From Dyadobacter sediminis (GTDB taxonomy: Bacteria > Bacteroidota > Bacteroidia > Cytophagales > Spirosomataceae), in NCBI RefSeq assembly GCF_005860765.1, contig NZ_VCEI01000030.1, positions 1-64,000 on the forward strand: DNA of 64,000 nt, read 5' to 3'. The notes under the pieces are model-generated. The model was not told where the DNA came from. It did not search any database and saw nothing but the letters and a program-made list of their open reading frames with translations. Every line of letters starts with the position of its first letter. Position 1 is the stretch's first letter. The position numbers were made by a program, and so were the translations under genes. Below are positions 7,759 through 15,473 of this stretch, one piece after another.

Positions 7759-9545
7759 GTTAAATTACCAATCTGCGGAGCCTTCTTAATTAAATAATCA
7801 AAAAGATCCATCTGATAAGGTTGTCCAGGCCTCTGAGTTTTTTTCTTTATGATTTGATCATCTCCCAATTTAAAATGCTTTATCAGGACAGTGATAAGCA
7901 AGGGAATGACGTCTGTTTGACTCTTAAAAAAAGCCAGAGGTCCCTTATATAGTAGTTGTTTTTTTGTTTCATCTAAAAAGACTTGCCGTAACTCATCAAA
8001 AGGAACACTTAATTGTGCTTCTAACTTTGACCCATCCATTATTGCATGTCCTGCTTGTTGTTGAAATATCTGTTTGGCCAATATCCATCCAATTGCGAAT
8101 GCCCCATGCTTATAAATCAATCGATCATGAGGATTTTGTGATGAGGACACCTCAGAATTAATTCTCACTTGAATGTATCTTAAAAAGCATACTGCGTCAA
8201 TGATTTGCTGTGAAGTCACACTACTAAAAATATGCTTGTATTGTTCCGAGTCAATATTTAACAAAATGGATGGTTCTCTTTTGAGAGTAATTACAAATCG
8301 TGGGTCCGTAGAGAATAATGCTAATGCAGATGCAGCCTCATTGATATGAAGATAGGCTACATCTGTTACCCCCTCATATATACCAGCCTTGTAAATATAA
8401 GTATACTTTAAAAATGCAAGCTCTTTCCTTAATCGTTCCTGAATATCATCTAATGCCGCGAAATTGTAAATTGCAACAGAATTTTGATGGTTGCGCGCCT
8501 TTGTAACCTTTTTACCAAACTCACTATCTGAGGATGACTTGATAAGGGTAATAAAAACTTTGGCCGCCGTTATATCTGCTTCTGGATGATCTTTTAAAAA
8601 TTGTGCCGCTGACGCAATTGTTTGCGCACCATTTATAATAGATAAACCTCTGATTCTTAGGTTTTTCTCGTTATTCCTAGCCGATTTTGTTTTAATTTCA
8701 TCACAAAGAGCTGCTACACCATTATGGAAGTATAAAAAATCAAGAGGCGTTTCGAATAACGTATTCCGTATGGCAATGTTTACGTCTGTCTTCTGGCCAA
8801 GAAACGACCTGATATTTTTTTCATAAAGACTACTCTCATAGTCGTTATGTAGTTTTACTAGTGCAATTAGTGGTATCAAACCAAAAAATGTGATTTTCGG
8901 AAATTGAACTGATCCATAACTACTTATCTTAAGGTCTACATTAATCTTTGGAAGCGCTTTCCTGTCTAGCAGATTATTATAAACCTGTGCTGCGTCAAAT
9001 TTGATAAAAGGTCTAACCAACCTTTCATCAAGGAACTTTTCTTGGTCAAATAAATCATTTAAAACGTTGATAGCTGGATTTGAAATTCCCTCACCAACAT
9101 AAGCTATAATTAATTTAATAGCATTACAATTATCGATAACTTGTTCAATTTCAGATTGTCTATCTTTCACATGTTTATTAAATGCCTCAATATCTTGCCG
9201 CATAAGCTTTTGAACTCCTTGACAAAAAGACATCGCATCTTCTTGCTTAAACATTTCTGAAGCTTTTAATTTCGATTGAACTAAGTATAGTGTATCCTGC
9301 TGTGCATGATAGAATATCGCATCAATACCATTATCGCCAAAATCATCCACCACCGATTTACATGCTAGCTCAGGCGAAATTTCACAAATGCTTGCCAGGG
9401 CAAACGCGCTAAATGCTCTTGATAGGTTCTTCCCTTCTTGTTGATCTTGTGGTTTCTCTTCAAGCAGCGGCGGGAGGTGGGGAACAAAAGCATATTTTAA
9501 TTCGGCTTTGAGTAAGTCCAAGTGAGAATTTGAGAGGCTGCTCAT
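7755..9545 (-). CDS. AIPR family protein (abortive-infection-type) with Mrr-like N-terminus
   Basis: Residue numbers are for the ATG start at 9545. A TTG at 9590 in the same frame would add 15 residues, but ATG is preferred. The protein is 596 residues. An N-terminal Mrr-like nuclease pattern reads DNGIDAIFYH near residue 75 and LYLVQSK near 86-92 (D and QxK). The AIPR core follows, with FHNGVAAL near 274 and IINGAQT at about 303-309, matching the family's F-x-NG and NGAQT signatures. AIPR proteins are named for phage abortive infection. Being the first gene of a type III R-M operon and overlapping mod suggests a third effector of the same defence unit. That role is inferred. Confidence 0.85.
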   Translation of the reverse strand: MSSLSNSHLDLLKAELKYAFVPHLPPLLEEKPQDQQEGKNLSRAFSAFALASICEISPELACKSVVDDFGDNGIDAIFYHAQQDTLYLVQSKLKASEMFKQEDAMSFCQGVQKLMRQDIEAFNKHVKDRQSEIEQVIDNCNAIKLIIAYVGEGISNPAINVLNDLFDQEKFLDERLVRPFIKFDAAQVYNNLLDRKALPKINVDLKISSYGSVQFPKITFFGLIPLIALVKLHNDYESSLYEKNIRSFLGQKTDVNIAIRNTLFETPLDFLYFHNGVAALCDEIKTKSARNNEKNLRIRGLSIINGAQTIASAAQFLKDHPEADITAAKVFITLIKSSSDSEFGKKVTKARNHQNSVAIYNFAALDDIQERLRKELAFLKYTYIYKAGIYEGVTDVAYLHINEAASALALFSTDPRFVITLKREPSILLNIDSEQYKHIFSSVTSQQIIDAVCFLRYIQVRINSEVSSSQNPHDRLIYKHGAFAIGWILAKQIFQQQAGHAIMDGSKLEAQLSVPFDELRQVFLDETKKQLLYKGPLAFFKSQTDVIPLLITVLIKHFKLGDDQIIKKKTQRPGQPYQMDLFDYLIKKAPQIGNLT

Positions 9546-9628
9546 GTTAATTGACTGTCTTAGGAGGATTGAACTTAAATTTTGTACCAAAAGTACCTTT
9601 TTTTAGAAGCAACCAGTCTATTTGTTCT

Positions 9629-10199
9629 TTAATGTTTTGCATAAGTTGTCACTGCTCTACTCCAGCCGTCAATAATGATCCCCTCATGCCTTAGGTAATT
9701 ATACAAAGTTGCTTTACTGCGAATTTTCAATTGCTTACAAATTTGAGTCGTTGTGTATTTTTTACTTAGATACAATGTAGCTGCTAGCCTTGCCAAATCT
9801 TTATATTTCTGGGTCAATCCTTTTGGCCTACCACAAACCCTTTCCCGTGCTCGTGCAGCCTCCATACCTGCTAAGGTACGTTCCATCAAAATTTCTCTCA
9901 TTTTCAGCGAAAACTGAACTGAGCATATACCAAAGCTGTCCCATTTTGGTAGAAGTATCAATCCCTTCAGAAATACTCCGGAAGTCTACGCCCATTTCTT
10001 TCCATTCCACCATCAGCTTGATCAGCTCATAGGTTGTTCTTCCCAGACTGTCAATTCTCCAGACAACTATTACATCTTCTTTACGAAGCTCGGAAATCAT
10101 CTTGGTATATTCAGGTCTGTGCATGGAAGCTCTTGATCCCTATTCATGATAAATTTTTTCACAACCTGCTTTCTTAATGGAGTCAAATTGCAGATCCTG
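9629..10199 (-). pseudogene. Serine recombinase copy, truncated and frameshifted
   Basis: This is a decayed near-copy (roughly 85-90% identical by eye) of the intact recombinase at 13582-14202. It lacks the first 17 or so codons; homology begins at the QDLQFDS part at 10199. A TAG replaces a Lys codon right after KIYHE. A 2-base deletion near 9893 shifts the frame after AENER. The C-terminal DNA-binding part (GRPKGLTQKYKDL and KATLYNYLRHEG) remains readable in the second frame. It cannot make an active enzyme. Together with the intact copy it forms a direct repeat about 4 kb apart. Confidence 0.85.
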
Positions 10200-10214
10200 T
10201 ATAGCGATTAAAAC

Positions 10215-10251
10215 GAATTCCTGAATTTAGCCAAAACAAATTCAGGAATTC
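10215..10251 (-). terminator. Terminator hairpin with perfect 14-bp arms
   Basis: GAATTCCTGAATTT (10215-10228) and AAATTCAGGAATTC (10238-10251) are perfect inverted repeats around a 9-base loop. Read leftward, the hairpin is followed by GTTTTAATC and lies just past the end of the recombinase pseudogene at 10262. It separates two recombinase remnants and marks the point where the copy to its left is truncated. Confidence 0.6.
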
Positions 10252-10261
10252 GCCGTACACT

Positions 10262-10866
10262 TTAATCTTCTCTAAGCTTTCTGGTTCTTATGTAGCTTTC
10301 AACTGTTAGCCGGTTAACGCCTAGGATCCTTCCGATTGTAGACACACCAACTTTCTTGTCCAATAATTCCCTGATCGTATCTTCCTTGCCAGTCAGTTTG
10401 GTCTGCTTTGATAAAGAGCCAGCCGGACGGCCTATCGGCAGGCCTTCACTTTTCATGCGTGCCATCGCTTCCTTTGTTCGCTGGGATATCAGGTTACGTT
10501 CTATCTCAGCTGAAAGGGAAAAAGCAAAGCCAGTACTTTCGAGTAAATATTATTGCCCAGTTCGTATCCTTCCTTGATGGCAAACACCTTGCATTCCTTC
10601 TGCATACAAATATGCAGGATGCTCATAACTTTCATCAGGTTTCTGCCAAGCCTGGAAAGCTCTCTGACTATTAAAATATCATTCTTCTTTAAACCTGTTA
10701 AAACATTGCCCAGCTTCCGGTCTTCCGGTCGTTTGCTGCCACTTACAATTTCTTCAATCCAATCATCAACATGTATTCTTTTGCTGGATGAATATTTTAA
10801 AATTTCATAGCGTTGGTTTTCTACGGTTTGTTTGTCTGTGGAGACCCGGATATAGGCGTAAATCAT
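10262..10866 (-). pseudogene. Mpi-like serine DNA invertase, one-base frameshift
   Basis: The catalytic part begins MIYAYIRVSTDKQTVENQRY, with the Ser of IRVST, and continues through LIVRELSRLGRN. The frame breaks near 10530, where SKVLA should be followed by FAFSLSAEIERNL. One base is missing and a stop follows. The rest (SQRTKEAMARMKSEGLPIGR and an HTH ending TRKLRED) is open in another frame. It resembles Mpi-type invertases of Bacteroidota, which flip promoters. I start it at the ATG at 10866; the GTG at 10878 is less likely. A nested inverted repeat lies immediately upstream. Confidence 0.85.
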
Positions 10867-10889
10867 AGCAAAAATCACAAAGTTAGGTT

Positions 10890-10981
10890 AAGGGTACTTT
10901 TTAATATTTAATTATACAATTAAGCGGTAAAATTAGGGTATAATTTACTATCATAGCTACCGCTTACTTTAAGGTACCCTT
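10890..10981. repeat. Nested inverted repeats upstream of invertase remnant
   Basis: An outer pair AAGGGTAC (10890-10897) / GTACCCTT (10974-10981) encloses an inner pair TAAGCGGTA (10921-10929) / TACCGCTTA (10958-10966). The inner pair flanks about 28 bp. The arrangement sits just before the invertase start, where recombination half-sites or an invertible promoter are often found. It could equally be a transcript hairpin. No read evidence for inversion is available here. Confidence 0.45.
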
Positions 10982-11068
10982 TTCATAACTCTCTCTAAAT
11001 GAGCTTGTCCAATTTTTTACGCTTTCGACACACCAGTATGTCTACGGTAATTCTCAATTGAATGAAAT

Positions 11069-12316
11069 CTATGTTGAAGAATAAGCATTTTGTCCCGCTA
11101 CTGTGACCTCTTCCAAATATTTCTCTATCCTTTGCATAAATCGGTCATATTGCGGTATCAGGTCTGAAATAGTACTGTTTTTATTCCAGATTTCCAATTT
11201 ATCTCTGTTTTGTTCTATTCCAGCAAACATCTGAGCGGTATCAGCACAAAAGCTGTGATTGATCGTAAGAGGAATATTTAAAGAGATGAGTTGCTTTTCA
11301 GCATAACCCAACTGAATATGGCCCTTTTTATTAATTGTCAGAATGCTCAGATTTATTCCACTCCTTGACGGATCAGGAAATTGCAGCCCAAAGCTTCCTA
11401 TGTTCCATACAATTGCAAGACCAATTTTTTTGCTGTCAGCAATTACTCTTTTTACAAAATCCACTTTGGACTGATCTGTATTTTGGCCCAGTTGCTCAAA
11501 GTAATCTTGCGCAGTCAGTGTGGTCCGTCCATATGACTGTTTTTGGGTTTGTGCTGTTTCAACTCCCAAGTTCGTATCTATATTGACTTTTAGACCATCC
11601 GTATAATCACCTTCTATACGGACAATAGCTCTTGTAATTTCACGGGTTCTGGTAACTATCTGAGGAATAATCAGCAAAGAATTCGCATCACTACTTAATT
11701 TATAGACCTGGAGTTCAACTAATGCCAGCGTGAAATGCAATTGCGGAGACTGTGAAAGGTATTCGACCATTTCTTCAACGCTTTCACGTATACCATCCCC
11801 AACGATCATCAGCAAAAACCGTCCCCTTCTCAGGTTTCTGCTGATGTTATCAATCATTGTATGCTCATCCATTTCAGCAAACTCGGCTTGCCTGCAAATC
11901 ACTGAGATCAGCCCTTCAGGATTCTGATTAACATGTTTGAATGCATCATCAAGATCGGTAAAAGTCCATTTGCTTAATTCCTTGGCGTAATCAAGAACCT
12001 GCCCTACAACTTCCCTTCTGGCCTGCGGATTTCGCCAGAGTTTTGTTTCAACGATTGTAATGTAGCCCTCAGGCGAAATCAGCAGGTTATCAATATAACC
12101 GGCAGTTGTTTTTACTTCCCTTCCGATAGAAAGTGCAGGTGCAAATCCGGATTCAATATCACTGATAGGAAGTATTCCGGCATTTTCGTGTATTATCTTT
12201 TGTATCCAGCTTTCACTAAACTCATTTGTATATAAGGGGATCCGTTCAGTAATGCTTACTATATTATTTTTAATCAGCATGGGCTGACCATTTTGTCTGT
12301 TACCTTTCGTTACCAT
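11069..12316 (-). CDS. PD-(D/E)XK nuclease-like protein
   Basis: A 415-residue protein with an N-terminal nuclease-like core. Its pattern is E44 in a helix, D76 (YIDNLLIS), E90-T-K92 (ITIVETKLW) and a Q106-x3-Y110 pair (QVLDY). The QxxxY motif is known from RecB/Cas4-type nucleases. The C-terminal two thirds have no motif I recognise. It is 44 bp downstream of the EVE-domain gene on the same strand, so the two are probably one transcript. Recombinase copies bound the pair on both sides. I infer a DNA-targeting defence function; the exact substrate is unknown. Confidence 0.65.
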   Translation of the reverse strand: MVTKGNRQNGQPMLIKNNIVSITERIPLYTNEFSESWIQKIIHENAGILPISDIESGFAPALSIGREVKTTAGYIDNLLISPEGYITIVETKLWRNPQARREVVGQVLDYAKELSKWTFTDLDDAFKHVNQNPEGLISVICRQAEFAEMDEHTMIDNISRNLRRGRFLLMIVGDGIRESVEEMVEYLSQSPQLHFTLALVELQVYKLSSDANSLLIIPQIVTRTREITRAIVRIEGDYTDGLKVNIDTNLGVETAQTQKQSYGRTTLTAQDYFEQLGQNTDQSKVDFVKRVIADSKKIGLAIVWNIGSFGLQFPDPSRSGINLSILTINKKGHIQLGYAEKQLISLNIPLTINHSFCADTAQMFAGIEQNRDKLEIWNKNSTISDLIPQYDRFMQRIEKYLEEVTVAGQNAYSST

Positions 12317-12360
12317 ACATTTCTAATATTAGCTGTTGACCATTTTTTTAAATAATGCAT

Positions 12361-13476
12361 CTAGCGCTCTGACTCCGCAGCATATTCTTGAAACTCGTCA
12401 AGTACTTTATCAGTCATATACTCCAGCCTTTTTTCTTTCGCTAATTCTTCAACGGCTTCGTAAGAAATAAATGTGCATGATTCTGACAATGGCCCTTTTT
12501 CCAGCAAAGCAAAAACTGGACGTGAAATTTCCTGCATCACCTTGCTTTTTCTGTTAGTAGGAGCAACAATATGCGCACGGATATCTAAATTAGGTTGCAA
12601 AGCCATCAGATCAGCCATTCTCAGGATTCCTGAATATATTGAAGTTGTATGTTCTACCTCAAAAGCACGTACGATTGATCGGCCTTTCACCCAAAGAACA
12701 TCGATATTTTCAATTGTTTTAAGCGTTGTGTCATCATAGTTCAAAGGAAGCGCTTCAAGCAAAGAACCACTTTCAGGTTTCCATACAGCAAGTACCCGCT
12801 GCCTATCGCTTTTGGGAAGCCAGATTTTCAAATTCATTCTTTCTCCAATTTTTGCAAGCATGGCCTGAACCTTGATTGACTCCCGAATATCGTCCTTGTG
12901 GCTATCCGTTGAATTTTCATGTTCCTCTTTTGTGGGCACCGACACTTCTACCTCCTTGCTATCCTGAGTCTTGACAGTCATAGACGCAAGCTTCTTCTTA
13001 TCGGTGTCACTTAAACCAAATACTGTTGGATTTACTATTTGATTTATCAGATATGTCTCAATCCATGCTCCATCAACCTCCTCAAAGCGGCGTAGATTAC
13101 CTCTTACCATATTGGTCCATGCTGAACTTTTTTTAGGAAGAGACTTGGTAAAACTGAGGTTATTCCAGCAATCATCATTATCAATAGGAAGAGACTGATC
13201 CAGAGGAAGCCATACGATCTCCTTAATGGGAAAACGAAGCGTATATACATCGTCTTCTAAACTATACACCGGAGTGTTACTAATGAAATAATCCCCGGTT
13301 ACTTCAAGTACACCGACCCAACGTGAGAGTTTAGTCACATAAGCAATGAGTTTATCTCCTTTTTTAATTACACTCGCCTGCGATTTTTGCGATTCCCTAA
13401 AGCCGGAAATTGACCTCTCTGAGCTTGTAAATAAATTGTACGTATCAGGTGAAAATATAGTAACGTAGTATGCCAT
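12361..13476 (-). CDS. EVE-domain protein with C-terminal nuclease-like domain
   Basis: Residues 1-135 form an EVE/PUA-like domain (MAYYVTIFSPDTYNLF, then KKGDKLIAYV and WVGVLEVTGDYF). EVE domains bind modified bases in several type IV-like restriction systems. After a charged linker at about 165-200, the C-terminal half carries IENIDVLWV (D259) and VRAFEVEHT (E273, E275), followed by a GILRMADL helix. This is a PD-(D/E)XK-like pattern with E-x-E in place of E-x-K. The gene is first of a two-gene unit with the nuclease at 11069. A modified-DNA restriction role is inferred. Confidence 0.65.
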   Translation of the reverse strand: MAYYVTIFSPDTYNLFTSSERSISGFRESQKSQASVIKKGDKLIAYVTKLSRWVGVLEVTGDYFISNTPVYSLEDDVYTLRFPIKEIVWLPLDQSLPIDNDDCWNNLSFTKSLPKKSSAWTNMVRGNLRRFEEVDGAWIETYLINQIVNPTVFGLSDTDKKKLASMTVKTQDSKEVEVSVPTKEEHENSTDSHKDDIRESIKVQAMLAKIGERMNLKIWLPKSDRQRVLAVWKPESGSLLEALPLNYDDTTLKTIENIDVLWVKGRSIVRAFEVEHTTSIYSGILRMADLMALQPNLDIRAHIVAPTNRKSKVMQEISRPVFALLEKGPLSESCTFISYEAVEELAKEKRLEYMTDKVLDEFQEYAAESER

Positions 13477-13581
13477 TTGATATAAGGAACATGTTCTATC
13501 AAAGGTGAATTAAATTTACAGAAAGTACAAAAAGCAGGATGATATCTCAGGAGTTGGTAATTAGTATTCGGCTTTGAAATT

Positions 13582-14202
13582 TTACGCTAAAAATTTCATT
13601 TCCTTCTTATTGTTACGCACCCATCCTTCAATCTCAATACCTTCATGCCGCAGATAATTATAAAGGGTAGCTTTGCTTCCTATCTTTAACCGCTCACAAA
13701 TCTGCATGGTTGTATACTTCTTACTTAAATACAGAGTCGCAGCTAAGCCTGCAAGCTCCTTTGATTTTTGAGTGAGTCCCTTTGGTCGTCCCCCTACCCT
13801 GCCTCTGGCTCGTGCTGCTTCCATACCTGCCAGGGTACGCTCCATCAAAACTTCTCTTTCATTCTCAGCAAAAACCGAGCTGAGCATATACCAGAGCCGG
13901 CCCATTTTGGTAGAAGTGTCAATCCCTTCTGAAATACTCCGGAAGTCTACTCCCATTTCTTTCCATTCCACCATAAGCTTAATGAGCTCGTAAGTTGTTC
14001 TTCCCAAGCGGTCGATTCGCCAGACAACGATAACATCTCCTTTACGAAGCTCGGAAATCATCTTGGTATATTCAGGTCTTTGCATGGTAGCACCTGAGAT
14101 TTTTTCATGATATATTTTCTCACAACCTGCTTTTTTAAGAGAGTCAAATTGCAGGTCCTGATTCTGCTCGGTTTTTGAAACCCGTATGTATCCAATCACC
14201 AT
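13582..14202 (-). CDS. Serine recombinase / DNA invertase (intact)
   Basis: A full 206-residue Hin/Tn3-resolvase-type enzyme. MVIGYIRVSKTEQNQDLQFD carries the catalytic Ser of IRVS. VVWRIDRLGRTTYEL and SSVFAENEREVLMERT are the conserved catalytic and arm regions. A C-terminal helix-turn-helix (MQICERLKIGSKATLYNYL) reads the site. The ATG at 14202 gives the family's normal N-terminus. It is the only unbroken recombinase among four in this island, and its decayed twin lies at 9629-10199. It probably acts on a local inverted or direct site. Confidence 0.9.
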   Translation of the reverse strand: MVIGYIRVSKTEQNQDLQFDSLKKAGCEKIYHEKISGATMQRPEYTKMISELRKGDVIVVWRIDRLGRTTYELIKLMVEWKEMGVDFRSISEGIDTSTKMGRLWYMLSSVFAENEREVLMERTLAGMEAARARGRVGGRPKGLTQKSKELAGLAATLYLSKKYTTMQICERLKIGSKATLYNYLRHEGIEIEGWVRNNKKEMKFLA

Positions 14203-14349
14203 TCCAAATAGTACAGTTTAACGTGGTTGTTTGCAATATACAGTAAATAGTTTTGGTGTACCACAAATCTGTAATTTTAAAATGCCAGAAATGGCTGTTT
14301 CAAGAACTAAAAGGGAAGTAAAGTCAAGGTGTCTGAGAGTACAGTTTAA

Positions 14350-14396
14350 CCACCGAATAAATTAGCTAAAATTTCACATAGATATTTTCTATATGT
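14350..14396. repeat. Palindromic element, copy A
   Basis: It begins ACCACCGAATAAATT and ends in an inverted repeat CACATAGA ... TATATGTG. A similar block lies at 24016-24068 with the same order: an ACCACCGA-TAAATT head, then a dyad built on CATATAGATAT and TATATGTC. The two flank about 9.7 kb. It could be a regulator site or a mobile-element remnant. Confidence 0.4.
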
Positions 14397-14406
14397 GAAC
14401 GTCCAA

Positions 14407-14435
14407 CAAAAAAGCCTGCACTTATGGAACAGGCT
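14407..14435 (-). terminator. Leftward rho-independent terminator
   Basis: On the minus strand AGCCTG pairs with CAGGCT across an 11-base loop and is followed by TTTTTTGTTGG. This is a good intrinsic terminator for leftward transcription. No intact minus-strand gene now lies to its right before 14844, so it probably served the decayed frame at 14628-14816. Confidence 0.6.
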
Positions 14436-14627
14436 CGTGTAGTAAGTATAGAAAAACAAATCCGACTCAGTGTTTCAGCTGAAATCCCCGGGTAGGAAGG
14501 AATCAGGCTTGGGGGAAAGCGCCTAATAAATTCAGAATATGTTTTTGCAATCTGTTCGTATCGTTCGTCTGCACCAAGGCTGGTGGATGATTGGATTCGC
14601 TTCTGGGTGGCTATGGTTCCTGTACGG

Positions 14628-14816
14628 TCAATTTATCTGAACATCAGATCTACGGCAGGGACGGTTTTGATAATCCTGCATACTCCCATGCGTAATGCGC
14701 AGCACATCTGGATCTTCCGTCATTTCCAATATAGTAATCAGCCTGAATTCTGCCGCTTTTAGCTTCCAATGTGCCGGTTTTAACAAAAGCCGCTGCAGGA
14801 AATAAATCTCATCCTC
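14628..14816 (-). pseudogene. Unidentified gene remnant
   Basis: A 62-codon frame opens directly after a TAG, without a start codon. It reads like protein (EDEIYFLQRLLLKPAHWKLK, then EFRLITILEMTEDPDVLR) to a TGA. A second frame in the same stretch also looks partly protein-like, so the true frame is uncertain. A leftward terminator lies downstream. I recognise no family. It is probably the tail or middle of a gene lost on the island border. Confidence 0.3.
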
Positions 14817-14843
14817 CTAGTTTTACTATTAAATCTGAAAGAC

Positions 14844-15473
14844 ATGAAAAATAAAATATTTAATACGTTCAAAATAATGCTGGTATTAGCGTTGCTTACA
14901 GCCATCAGGCCCGTTAAAGCGCAATCTATGCAGATGCATCATCAGCATTCGTCGGCAGGTAAAAACATGCTCCTTACCCTGATGGATTCCATGATGGTAC
15001 AAATGAGTAAACTGCCAAAAGCCACTTCACCGGAATCTGATTTTATACAGCAGATGATACCGCATCATGAAGGTGCCGTAGCCATGGCAAAGTATGAAAT
15101 TCAGCATGGCAAAGATTTTAACATGATACAGCTCGCCAGAAGTATTCTGACTGAGCAAACCAGTGAGATCCAGCAGATGAACCTGTGGTTAAAGCAAATT
15201 TCTGCAACGGACAAAGAAATGCCCTCCGGTTACCAGCAGTCTATGAACCAATCGATGCAGACCATGATGAACACCATGCCTTCAAATGAGCAGCTGACAG
15301 ATATTGATCATGCTTTTGCAGCTGTGATGGTCCCGCATCACCAGGCCGCTGTTGATATGGCCAAAATCATATTAAAATATTCCGGTGATCAGCTGATTAC
15401 CGGTTTTGCCAAACAACTTATTTCCTTACAGCAGGTTGAAATTGAACAAATGTCCTTATTCTTAAATAAATGA
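14844..15473 (+). CDS. Exported DUF305 protein (two repeats)
   Basis: A 209-residue protein with a signal peptide (hydrophobic residues about 8-26, cut near VKAQ). It has two DUF305 repeats, each with the His motif: QQMIPHHEGAVAMA near 71 and AVMVPHHQAAVDMA near 158. The N-terminus is Met/His rich (MQMHHQH). DUF305 proteins are periplasmic ferritin-like four-helix proteins often linked to copper or other metals. The stop overlaps the next start (ATGA, 15470-15473), so the two genes are translationally coupled. Confidence 0.85.
   Translation: MKNKIFNTFKIMLVLALLTAIRPVKAQSMQMHHQHSSAGKNMLLTLMDSMMVQMSKLPKATSPESDFIQQMIPHHEGAVAMAKYEIQHGKDFNMIQLARSILTEQTSEIQQMNLWLKQISATDKEMPSGYQQSMNQSMQTMMNTMPSNEQLTDIDHAFAAVMVPHHQAAVDMAKIILKYSGDQLITGFAKQLISLQQVEIEQMSLFLNK

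Larger units (their letters stand above)
14203..14843. other. Non-coding stretch with decayed gene traces
   Basis: No intact gene is seen. GTACAGTTTAAC occurs twice (about 14211 and 14339). A palindromic element at 14350-14396 resembles one at 24016-24068. A leftward terminator lies at 14407-14435, and an open frame without a start codon lies behind it at 14628-14816. The stretch marks the right border of the AT-richer recombinase island. Confidence 0.45.
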
